The notes beneath the pieces are model-generated. The model was not told the origin of the DNA and did no database searches. It saw only the letters and a program-made list of their open reading frames with translations. Below, piece by piece: positions 25,199 to 32,849 of a stretch of DNA of 34,955 nucleotides. Made by a program: the position numbers and the translations under genes. This stretch comes from Staphylococcus epidermidis (GTDB lineage Bacteria; Bacillota_I; Bacilli_A; RFN20; CAG-826), in contig CAMBSI010000006.1 in the NCBI GenBank assembly GCA_945870555.1, positions 1 through 34,955 of the forward strand, given 5' to 3'. Positions within the stretch are counted from its first letter, which is position 1. Every line of letters begins with the position of its first letter.

Positions 25199-25987
25199 CT
25201 AATCTAAAGAAAATAGGTTTCGATGCATCCATGCATCGGAGAGAATGACTGCTTTATCATAAAGGTTAGCACCTGGTATAGAGATGAGCAATTCAGAAAT
25301 ACCTACTTCTGGGGAATTGGCTGTTAAATCATACATGATAGCAGTTGGCGTAGAAATGGCATTATTTTCGCCACTTTCTAAGGATTCAATCGACGCATCG
25401 GTGAGTTGATTATTCACGCGGTAAGCTGAATTTCTTGCGACTTCAGCGGTTCTTTCCAAAAAGGCAATATTGCGTTGCAGAAATCTTTCAAATGGCGTCG
25501 TGGTTGTATCTTCAGGATAATCATAATTTTCATCTGTGAATATGGTGTAGAAAGTGAACTCACCAAATTGATCTTCGGTAACCGGAACCACGCTATCAAT
25601 TTCTTGAGTACCGAAATATCTTGATGTGTTATCTCTTAATTCTTTAATTCCAGGTTGGGCTGCTTTGCAGAATTGGCAATCTTGTTGAACAAAAATAAGC
25701 ATAAATTTTTCACCAAATTCATCGGAGTCTTCCATCATGGCATCAATCAGTTCTTGAGCATCAGAATTTTCTTCACCTTCTAATTTCTTTTGGAAATTAC
25801 GGTAATAGGATTCTGCACTGTTGATGTTTTCGGCAATGCCATTAACCCATTCCGTAATGGTTGGGATGGAAAAAATGATTGCAAAAATAGTTCCAACAAT
25901 TAATAAAGGTTGAACCCATGCTGTTTCTTTAATCCAATTCCATAAACCGCCAAATATTCTTCCAAAAAATCGTCCAATTGGTTTCAT
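25199..25987 (-). CDS. Membrane-anchored thioredoxin-like protein
   Basis: Start at ATG 25987, which has GGAGG at good distance; the track's 26041 start adds 18 residues without support. 262 aa. A single membrane anchor near residues 25-46 follows a basic/aromatic N-terminus, so the rest is probably outside the membrane. 'MLIFVQQDCQFCKAAQPGIKEL' is a thioredoxin-fold active site with C104-x-x-C107, and 'NAISTPTAIMYDL' gives the cis-Pro loop. A role in extracytoplasmic thiol-disulfide exchange is likely; partner and direction are unknown. The insert between beta strands is longer than in thioredoxin. Confidence 0.8.
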   Translation of the reverse strand: MKPIGRFFGRIFGGLWNWIKETAWVQPLLIVGTIFAIIFSIPTITEWVNGIAENINSAESYYRNFQKKLEGEENSDAQELIDAMMEDSDEFGEKFMLIFVQQDCQFCKAAQPGIKELRDNTSRYFGTQEIDSVVPVTEDQFGEFTFYTIFTDENYDYPEDTTTTPFERFLQRNIAFLERTAEVARNSAYRVNNQLTDASIESLESGENNAISTPTAIMYDLTANSPEVGISELLISIPGANLYDKAVILSDAWMHRNLFSLD

Positions 25988-26065
25988 TTGAAAACCTCCA
26001 GCTAAACTCGTATAGCACGTTAAGTTTACCAAAGACTTCACATATCTTCAATAAAAATTACTACG

Positions 26066-26096
26066 TTCATACAAAAGGTCAAAAATAAGGTATAAT
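26066..26096 (+). promoter_or_regulatory. Promoter of the YitT-family gene
   Basis: TATAAT at 26091-26096 with a weak TTCATA 19 nt upstream. A 21-nt or so leader carries AAAGGTGG before ATG 26125, so unlike its neighbours this gene has a normal leader. Confidence 0.55.
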
Positions 26097-26124
26097 TTCC
26101 TCGATTTCAAAAGGTGGATAAAAA

Positions 26125-27105
26125 ATGAGCACTATATATACTCGCGTTGAAACCTGGTTCAATCTTCGCCCTAAATTAAAGAACTTCACAGAAAACACAT
26201 TTATCTTTCTTGTTTCCTGCTTATCCTCGCTGTTGGCTGCATATGTATTTAGGAGTTTTATTGTTCCGGCAGGAGAACCACTTCCTACGCCCTTAATTAC
26301 TGGTGGCGTCTCGGGAATTTCTCAAATTGTGAACCGTTTTTTTGATTTGTTGAATCTTTTTGACATGATAGAAAATCGTACCATGCAAGCAATTTTATAT
26401 TTTATTTTCAACATACCTATTTTTATTCTTGCTTATACTAAAATTGGTAAGAGATTTGCTATTTTCTCCTTCATCAATGTCATTACGACCTCTTTATTCA
26501 TCGAAATGATTCCCCATGAATGGACTCAGTTAGTTACGATTTCAAGCGACTTATTATCGCGTGCGATTATTGCTGGATTTATTCAAGGACTTGCAAGTTC
26601 ATTGGCATATTTGATGGATATTTCGAGTGGTGGAATGGATGTCATCACGGTCTATTTTGCAAACGTTAAATCCACATCGGTTGGAAAATACGCTTTTGCT
26701 ATTAATGGCATCATCTATTTAGCATTTACAATTTTATATTTGTTAAATACAGACTCAACGACCGGTGCGCTTAATGCGGTTATCTTCTCGGTGATTTATT
26801 CCTTTACAACTTCAAAAGTAGTTGATGCAATCAATATTCGTAACAAAAAAACACAACTTCAAATTATCACGTCAAAAACCGATTTACCAAAAATTTTAAT
26901 GGAAAAATTTTATCATGGTTGCACGGTTGTCCAAGCTAAAGGTGGTTATACCAACGCGGTCAAGTATATCGTTTACATGGTGGTTTCAAGCGGTGAAGTT
27001 GCCAGTGTGGTTCGCCATATTCGCAAGGTTGATCCAGAATCCTTTATAGACGAATCGCCATCCCATCAAGTTTATGGGAAATTCTTTATTAAACCAATCA
27101 AATAA
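26125..27105 (+). CDS. YitT-family membrane protein with DUF2179 domain
   Basis: 326 aa. Five to six membrane helices (about 25-235) of the YitT/DUF161 type ('ITGGVSGISQIVNRFF', 'SSGGMDVITVYFA'), then a cytoplasmic DUF2179 domain (about 245-326; 'LQIITSKTDLPKILMEKF', 'GCTVVQAKGGYT', 'VASVVRHIRKVDPESF'). This architecture is common in Bacillota and the function is not established; transport or small-ligand binding by the C-terminal domain has been suggested. It ends 1 nt from the convergent GDPD gene with no terminator between. Confidence 0.9.
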   Translation: MSTIYTRVETWFNLRPKLKNFTENTFIFLVSCLSSLLAAYVFRSFIVPAGEPLPTPLITGGVSGISQIVNRFFDLLNLFDMIENRTMQAILYFIFNIPIFILAYTKIGKRFAIFSFINVITTSLFIEMIPHEWTQLVTISSDLLSRAIIAGFIQGLASSLAYLMDISSGGMDVITVYFANVKSTSVGKYAFAINGIIYLAFTILYLLNTDSTTGALNAVIFSVIYSFTTSKVVDAINIRNKKTQLQIITSKTDLPKILMEKFYHGCTVVQAKGGYTNAVKYIVYMVVSSGEVASVVRHIRKVDPESFIDESPSHQVYGKFFIKPIK

Positions 27106-27106
27106 A

Positions 27107-28132
27107 CTAGCGGTAGTCGTTCAATACTTCATTTAATAAACTAGGTACATCGGTCATAATCCCATCCACACCCTTTTCTATAAGGGATCGCATGGTTTCT
27201 TCGTCATTGATTGTCCAATAATGGACGGCAATATTATGCAAATGGGCTGTGGTAATTAACAATTCAGTTGTCAGTGAAAGTCCAAGTTGCTCGGTTGGTA
27301 ATTGGAATACTGCAACGGGTTCATTATAAAAAACACTTGTTAAGGTTGTTTGCATTATGAAAAAACTTAAAACCCCATTAAATTCTGGGGAAAACATTAA
27401 TTGGGGATGGGTGTTATTTTTGTATTCGTTCATCACTTCATAAACTTCCTCATGAAAGGTAGCCAAAACAATTCTTTCAAAAGTTTGATAATCATTATCG
27501 AGGGCATCCATTAAATCAATCACTGCATCCAAAGCAGCAATACCAATATCACCCGTTTGTTTTATTTCTACGTTGATCAAGTTGGTGGGAAATGTCGTAA
27601 TTAAGGTTTCCAAGGTGGTTACTAAAAACTTATCTGGATGCCTGACAGTAACACCTTCAGGATAAACCACATCCTGAGGTGAAACGAATTCACCTAAGTA
27701 ATTTGTATATTTCTTAAAAATACCCGATGTATTGTATCCATTTGCTCCTGAAATATCATTTTGATATCCAAAATCTACTTCATTTGATACTAAGTCACTG
27801 TAATTGGTTTCAATGATGTCGGCATTTAATAGATTGGTTTTTTGATCCAAGCTACGATCATGCGACAAAATAATGACATCGTCTTTGGTCAGGTTGACAT
27901 CCGTTTCCAACATGACATGCTCATCAATACTATAAGCGTGATAATACGCTTCTAAAGTGTTATCAGGAAATTCCATGTTACCACCACCATGAGCAATTAA
28001 AAATGGTAACTCACCTGCATCAACTCTTAAGGGGTTAACACCTTTAAAGTTTTGCGGTCTTGGAAATAAGGCGATTAAACCAAATGTAACAAATAAGGAT
28101 AGTAGGACCTGTCTAAGTTTATTTTTTTTCAT
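27107..28132 (-). CDS. Secreted or anchored glycerophosphodiester phosphodiesterase
   Basis: 341 aa. The N-terminal hydrophobic segment (about 8-23) suggests export or anchoring. GDPD motifs: 'IAHGGGNMEFPDNTLEAYYHA', 'LETDVNLTKDDVIILSHD' (metal/acid residues), 'INVEIKQTG', and a C-terminal 'HYWTINDEETMRSLIEKGVDGIMTDVP'. The usual 'HRG' is 'HGG', so the Arg is missing. It cleaves glycerophosphodiesters from phospholipid turnover to glycerol 3-phosphate and an alcohol. The ATG lies 10 nt after tRNA-Ser(CGA) with AGGA in the gap, so it is probably co-transcribed with that tRNA. Confidence 0.9.
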   Translation of the reverse strand: MKKNKLRQVLLSLFVTFGLIALFPRPQNFKGVNPLRVDAGELPFLIAHGGGNMEFPDNTLEAYYHAYSIDEHVMLETDVNLTKDDVIILSHDRSLDQKTNLLNADIIETNYSDLVSNEVDFGYQNDISGANGYNTSGIFKKYTNYLGEFVSPQDVVYPEGVTVRHPDKFLVTTLETLITTFPTNLINVEIKQTGDIGIAALDAVIDLMDALDNDYQTFERIVLATFHEEVYEVMNEYKNNTHPQLMFSPEFNGVLSFFIMQTTLTSVFYNEPVAVFQLPTEQLGLSLTTELLITTAHLHNIAVHYWTINDEETMRSLIEKGVDGIMTDVPSLLNEVLNDYR

Positions 28133-28142
28133 AATTTTTCCT

Positions 28143-28233
28143 TGGCGGAGAAAGAGGGATTTGAACCCTCGCGAGACTTACGCCTCCTATCAGTTTTCGA
28201 AACTGACCCCTTCAGCCTCTTGGGTATTTCTCC
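28143..28233 (-). tRNA. trnS-CGA: tRNA-Ser (CGA)
   Basis: Minus strand: acceptor GGAGAAA/TTTCTCC, discriminator G, encoded CCA, long variable arm. The stem TCAGT/ACTGA encloses TTCGAAA, giving CGA, which reads UCG. It matches tRNA-Ser(GGA) at both ends and differs mainly in anticodon and variable arms. Confidence 0.95.
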
Positions 28234-28242
28234 ATGAAGGAA

Positions 28243-28248
28243 ATTATA
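28243..28248 (-). promoter_or_regulatory. -10 box of tRNA-Ser(CGA)/GDPD
   Basis: TATAAT on the minus strand, 9 nt from the tRNA 5' end. Confidence 0.6.
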
Positions 28249-28297
28249 CACGAAACACTACATGTTTTCATTGGTGTTTTCACTCCGAAAATGTTGG

Positions 28298-28330
28298 TTG
28301 TGAGCCAAGGCACTTAAGGGTATAATTTGA
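28298..28330 (+). promoter_or_regulatory. Leaderless promoter of the GGDEF-EAL-like gene
   Basis: TTGTGA (28298-28303), 17-nt spacer, TATAAT (28321-28326), ATG 7 nt later. It shares the 15-mer AAGGGTATAATTTGA with the spx promoter. Confidence 0.65.
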
Positions 28331-28333
28331 AGG

Positions 28334-30082
28334 ATGAAAACTAATCTTTTATTCATCAGTGAAATTGTTGAAGACCCGTTAATTTTAGGTTTGATTGGTG
28401 TTTTTATCACGCTTATATTTTTCATCATTATTGTTCTTTGGTTAAACTTTCAAAAACAACAATCTAAGCATCTTTTATCCATCCAACAACGGATTCATCA
28501 TTATTTGGTCTATCGGGTTAACCTTAAATTAGATATGATCTATGAATTTAATCCAAAGTACCCAGGTAAAGATAAGTTAATTTCTGTCAGAACCTATTTA
28601 AGAAAATTTCCTGTTTCTGAAGCTGAAAAAATATATCACTGGTGGGAAAAATTATTACGGGCAAAATTGGACACACCTTGGATCCTTACTACGAAATTTT
28701 CCAAAATCAGAAAGTCCATCCACCGGCAGTTAATTTTTGAGGTGATTAAGATTGATGAAGACAAACAAACGATTCATTTTCATCAATACGGTTTAAAATA
28801 CCTAAAACCTAATCCGAAAAAATTTGCCTCTAAACAAGTTGTTATTACGTCACAACAAGCCATGGATGTGATTAAGAAACTACCAAGTAAACAAGGGTCT
28901 TTGATATCGATTTTTATGATGTTTCCAAGGGATGGTTTGGATGAACAATTTAAATACTTTTACTTATCTCAAATTAAAGAAAAATTGTTGCCTTACCTGA
29001 GCAATCAAATCTTATTAATTGACACAGCGAATGATATTTTGGTCTTTGTTTCCAAACCACTCGAAACGCATGCATACATGCAAATCGCGCAGAGTTTATT
29101 CCAAGTTATTTCCCAATATGTTGAAGTAAATGCATTGGAATCACTAATAAAGTTTAATATGGCGCTAATTGAACATAAGCATTTTCCTAATGATTTAAAA
29201 ACATTGATTCGTACTAGTAAAGAACTAAATCAAATTATGATGAAGAGGAAAATATCGATTTTAACTTATGAAAAACATCAACCGGTCGCGGAAACCATTG
29301 AAAAGAATGAAACCTTATTTGCTGATGATTTCTACCGGCAATTAAAGTTTAATTTAGTATTCCGCCCTTTGCTTAGTCAACCTGATGTCATGCAAGTAGG
29401 GCATCAAGTTATGATTCAACCTGCAATGCCTACGTCATTATCTACACTTGAAATGTTACAAGAAGCGCCACTGATGATGAACTATACGAAGGATTTTTAT
29501 CGCCGATATTTGTATTACATCCAACAAGCTTTATTAACCGAAAAAGATCAATTACTCGTTCCTTTTTCAATTGCGATGAAACTTCAAGAACTTATTCCTG
29601 AAATCAAAACGCTAAATCAACCTGAAAAATTGCTCGTGATCTTAGATGAAATTGAAGTAAAAGATGCTTCTTTAACCGATGTATCAATCAAAACTTGGGC
29701 GGAACCATTAAAACGCATAGGTGTTCGTTTTGTCCTGACATTAGATGACAAAACTGCAAACCTAGATGATTCCATTTACCATTTTTTTGATTATTTGTTA
29801 GTTGATTATAAGACCATGATTAATATAGAAAATGCTCAAAAAACATCCATTCAACTAAAGTTAATTTTTCAAAATTTCGGAAGATTTGATAAACCTTTTA
29901 TTGTCATCGATATGCCTTCTGAATCAAGTCTAGAATTAATCCCTCTAAAGCATGTTAAAATCTTTAGTGCTGACTGGATTATGGGGTTTCAAGGTCTTCA
30001 AGAAGACCTCTCAAAACGGCAGCTTAATAAAGTCACCAATTTATTAAGCAAACAGGAGAATTACCGTGGAAAAACAAATTAA
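28334..30082 (+). CDS. Membrane protein resembling a degenerate GGDEF-EAL signalling protein
   Basis: 582 aa. One membrane helix (about 15-39), then a cytoplasmic region. Residues about 70-165 may be a small sensor-like fold. Residues about 190-325 have the spacing of a GGDEF domain, but the signature is lost ('DTANDILVFV' at its place). Residues about 335-560 follow an EAL fold: 'LVFRPLLSQPDVMQVGHQVM' for the QP-(x)n-EAL strand, 'VILDEIEV' (D438-E441) for the E-I-T-E strand, 'GVRFVLTLDDK' (D471/D472) for the DD strand, and 'ADWIMGFQ' for the last QG strand. The EAL triad itself is missing, so catalysis is unlikely; ligand binding or scaffolding is more plausible. It overlaps proS by 17 nt. 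The fold call is by eye. Confidence 0.45.
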   Translation: MKTNLLFISEIVEDPLILGLIGVFITLIFFIIIVLWLNFQKQQSKHLLSIQQRIHHYLVYRVNLKLDMIYEFNPKYPGKDKLISVRTYLRKFPVSEAEKIYHWWEKLLRAKLDTPWILTTKFSKIRKSIHRQLIFEVIKIDEDKQTIHFHQYGLKYLKPNPKKFASKQVVITSQQAMDVIKKLPSKQGSLISIFMMFPRDGLDEQFKYFYLSQIKEKLLPYLSNQILLIDTANDILVFVSKPLETHAYMQIAQSLFQVISQYVEVNALESLIKFNMALIEHKHFPNDLKTLIRTSKELNQIMMKRKISILTYEKHQPVAETIEKNETLFADDFYRQLKFNLVFRPLLSQPDVMQVGHQVMIQPAMPTSLSTLEMLQEAPLMMNYTKDFYRRYLYYIQQALLTEKDQLLVPFSIAMKLQELIPEIKTLNQPEKLLVILDEIEVKDASLTDVSIKTWAEPLKRIGVRFVLTLDDKTANLDDSIYHFFDYLLVDYKTMINIENAQKTSIQLKLIFQNFGRFDKPFIVIDMPSESSLELIPLKHVKIFSADWIMGFQGLQEDLSKRQLNKVTNLLSKQENYRGKTN

Positions 30083-31502
30083 AAATGATGCCATTACTGC
30101 TCGGACTGTAGATTTTGCACAATGGTACACCGATGTTTGTAAAAAAGCAGAATTAATGGACTATTCATCCATCAAAGGTTTTATTATTTATCGCCCTTAT
30201 GGATATGCAATTTGGGAACAAATTCAAAAATACCTTGATCAACGATTCAAGGATACCGGTCATGAAAATGTCTATATGCCAATGGTTATACCACAAAGTT
30301 TATTCAATAAAGAAAAGGAACACGTTGAAGGTTTTGCTCCCGAAACCTTGATCGCGACTCAAGGTGGGAAAGAAAAATTAGACGATCCACTTATCATCCG
30401 GCCAACGTCGGAAGTTTTATTTTGTGAGCACTATGCCAAAATTGTAAATTCTTACCGAGACCTTCCAAAAAAATATAACCAATGGTGCTCCGTCGTCCGT
30501 TGGGAAAAAACCACTCGGCCGTTCTTAAGAGGGGCTGAATTTTTATGGCAAGAAGGACATACCGTTCATGAGACGGAGCAAGATGCAAGATTTGAAACCT
30601 TACAGATGCTTAAAATTTATGAAAAATTGGGACTTGAATTACTCGCGATGCCTTTCTTGACAGGCCGTAAAACTGAAAAGGAAAAGTTTGCTGGTGCTAA
30701 AGAAACCTATGCAGTTGAAGCGCTCATGCATGATGGTAAGTCATTGCAATCTGGAACAAGCCATTATTTTGGAACTGGCTTCGCAGAGGCTTTTGGCATT
30801 CAATATCAAAACCGGCAAAACCAATTACAATATGTTCATCAAACCTCATGGGGTGTGTCAACAAGATTAATTGGAAGTTTAATCATGGTTCATGGTGATG
30901 ATAATGGCCTCGTTTTGCCACCACAAGTGGCCCCAATCCAAATCATCATTATTCCGATCATGCAACAAAAACCAGGTGTATTAACGCAAGCAAAATCAAT
31001 TTATGATTCACTCAAATCTTCTGGTGTTCGCGTTTCACTTGATGCAAGTGACAATTCACCAGGATGGAAGTTTGCAGAAGCAGAAATGAAAGGGATTCCA
31101 CTACGTATAGAAATTGGTCCACGTGATTTAGAACTAGGGCAAGTGGTGTTGGTCCAGCGTCATGATAAAGCAAAATCGATTGTAAAGATTGCTGATTTAA
31201 TCGCTTCTGTTCAAACTGGATTGATTCGCATTCAACACGAGATGTTGTTGAAGGCTCAACAGCATCTAAGCACAAACATTCGGGAAGTGACTTCTTTACA
31301 ACAAATGATTCAAACCTTAAACACGGTCGGTGGTTATGTGAAAGCCTCCGTTTCAGATGCTGAAGAAGTTGAAATCATCGTTAAAGAAAAAGCCCAAGCA
31401 ACCGCGCGCGTCATCCCCTTTGATCAAGTTGGTTTGAAGCCCATTTGTGCCATCACAGGAAAACCAGCAAAACGAATCGTTTATTTTGCACGCGCATACT
31501 AA
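30066..31502 (+). CDS. proS: Prolyl-tRNA synthetase, archaeal/eukaryal-type
   Basis: 478 aa, starting at GTG with AGGAG upstream, inside the end of the previous gene. Class II motifs: motif 1 around 'FIIYRPYGYAIWEQI', motif 2 'TTRPFLRGAEFLWQEGH', and motif 3 near 'HGDDNGLVLPPQVAP'. There is no editing insertion, and the chain ends in Tyr, as in the short archaeal-type ProRS found in Mollicutes and some other bacteria. The C-terminal domain keeps one Cys ('PICAITGKP'), so its usual zinc site is probably lost. It charges tRNA-Pro. Confidence 0.96.
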   Translation: MEKQIKNDAITARTVDFAQWYTDVCKKAELMDYSSIKGFIIYRPYGYAIWEQIQKYLDQRFKDTGHENVYMPMVIPQSLFNKEKEHVEGFAPETLIATQGGKEKLDDPLIIRPTSEVLFCEHYAKIVNSYRDLPKKYNQWCSVVRWEKTTRPFLRGAEFLWQEGHTVHETEQDARFETLQMLKIYEKLGLELLAMPFLTGRKTEKEKFAGAKETYAVEALMHDGKSLQSGTSHYFGTGFAEAFGIQYQNRQNQLQYVHQTSWGVSTRLIGSLIMVHGDDNGLVLPPQVAPIQIIIIPIMQQKPGVLTQAKSIYDSLKSSGVRVSLDASDNSPGWKFAEAEMKGIPLRIEIGPRDLELGQVVLVQRHDKAKSIVKIADLIASVQTGLIRIQHEMLLKAQQHLSTNIREVTSLQQMIQTLNTVGGYVKASVSDAEEVEIIVKEKAQATARVIPFDQVGLKPICAITGKPAKRIVYFARAY

Positions 31503-31508
31503 ATAACC

Positions 31509-31538
31509 TTGAATCGTCGGCAAAACTTATGCTACTAT
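31509..31538 (+). promoter_or_regulatory. Promoter of tRNA-Ser(GCT)
   Basis: TTGAAT (31509-31514), 18-nt spacer, TACTAT (31533-31538), 11 nt before the tRNA. Confidence 0.65.
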
Positions 31539-31549
31539 GACTTAGCGTT

Positions 31550-31642
31550 GGAGTAGTACCCAAGAGGCTGAAGGGGACGGTTTGCTAAACCGTTAGATCG
31601 GGGTAACCCGGTGCGAGGGTTCAAATCCCTCCTACTCCGCCA
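31550..31642 (+). tRNA. trnS-GCT: tRNA-Ser (GCT)
   Basis: Acceptor GGAGTAG/CTACTCC, discriminator G, encoded CCA, long variable arm. The stem ACGGT/ACCGT encloses TTGCTAA, giving GCT, which reads AGU/AGC. Flanked by its own promoter and terminator. Confidence 0.95.
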
Positions 31643-31645
31643 TGA

Positions 31646-31671
31646 CTCATAGCCTGTCTATGGGTTTTTTT
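31646..31671 (+). terminator. Terminator of tRNA-Ser(GCT)
   Basis: CTCATAG/CTATGGG (7 bp with one T-G pair), loop CCTGT, then TTTTTTT. Confidence 0.8.
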
Positions 31672-31721
31672 ATTTTACGAACGTGCTAGAAAGTATTAAA
31701 ATAAGGTAATCGGAGTTTAAC

Positions 31722-32849
31722 ATGGTAACCATTGAAGTTGTTAAAACAAAAAAAGAGTTAAAAGCTTTTATTGATTTTCCGACAAAACTTTATCAAAACA
31801 ATCCATATTTCACTCCATACATTTTCGAGGATGAATTAAAGAATTTAGACCCAAAATTCAATCCAGCCAGCACATATTGTGACTTTCGCTTATTTGTTGC
31901 AAAGATAGATGGGCAAATTGTGGGTCGAGTTGCCGCCATCATCAATCGGTTTGCCAATGAAAAGTATCATGAAAAAAGAATTCGGTTTAATCGCATTGAT
32001 TTTATCGATGATGCATCTGTTTTTGATGCATTAATTGGTGCAGTCCAACAATATGGTAAAGACCATGGTATGACACAAATGGCAGGTCCACTCGGTTACT
32101 CTGATCAAGACAAAGAAGGTTTACTTACCTTTGGTTTTGAAGAAAAAAACATGTTCGTTACGTTTTATACTTCCGCATATTATGTCACCCAATTTGAACG
32201 ATATGGATTTAAGAAAGATGCAACCTGGAATGAGTACCAAATCAAGATACCAAAACAAGTACCTCCTATCCTTGATAAAATTGCGCAGCGACTTCTTGAA
32301 CGGCATGCTTTACGAGTTGTCAAAGTCAAATCTAAGCGTTATAAGGATCTTGCACCTTATATTAAACAAATTTTCCAATTAATGAATAAAACCTATGATC
32401 ATCTATATGGTTATGTACCCGTCAAGGAAGATTTGATGGATATGCTTGCGAAGCAATATATACCGTTAGTGAATTTAGACTATATTCAATTAATCTGTGA
32501 TGAAAACGATAAATTAGTGGCATTTGGATTGATGATTCCTTCCCCGGTTGATGCACTCAAGCGATCGAAAGGCCATTTGTTTCCTTTTGGATTTATAGAT
32601 TTCTTTCGGCAGCTAAAACATAGCAAAGTCTTAGATATGCTTTTGATTGCAGTTGAACCAAGCCTAAAAAATTCAGGCGTGTTGGCACTCGTATTTGCCG
32701 AGGCGATTCGCAATGCGATTAAAAATGGTATTGAATATGCTGAAACTGGCCCAGAACTAGAAAACAATCAACAAGTTCAATCCTTATGGAAAAGTTTTGA
32801 TGCTCGTCACCATAAAACCCGAAGTGCGTTTGTAAAGGATATTCAATAG
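31722..32849 (+). CDS. GNAT-like protein (tandem acyltransferase fold)
   Basis: 375 aa. An N-terminal GNAT-like half ('CDFRLFVAKIDGQIVGRVAAIIN', then 'MAGPLGYSDQDKEGLL') and a C-terminal half with 'IAVEPSLKNSGVLALVFAEAIRNAIKNG' and 'ETGPELENNQQVQSLWKSF', the usual late GNAT strand-helix pair. Similar long proteins are annotated as N-acetyltransferase-like with unknown substrate. CGGAG precedes the ATG. The TAG stop touches the ATG of the PlsC-like gene, so the two are coupled and probably act in the same pathway, perhaps acyl or aminoacyl transfer to a lipid (inference). Confidence 0.75.
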   Translation: MVTIEVVKTKKELKAFIDFPTKLYQNNPYFTPYIFEDELKNLDPKFNPASTYCDFRLFVAKIDGQIVGRVAAIINRFANEKYHEKRIRFNRIDFIDDASVFDALIGAVQQYGKDHGMTQMAGPLGYSDQDKEGLLTFGFEEKNMFVTFYTSAYYVTQFERYGFKKDATWNEYQIKIPKQVPPILDKIAQRLLERHALRVVKVKSKRYKDLAPYIKQIFQLMNKTYDHLYGYVPVKEDLMDMLAKQYIPLVNLDYIQLICDENDKLVAFGLMIPSPVDALKRSKGHLFPFGFIDFFRQLKHSKVLDMLLIAVEPSLKNSGVLALVFAEAIRNAIKNGIEYAETGPELENNQQVQSLWKSFDARHHKTRSAFVKDIQ

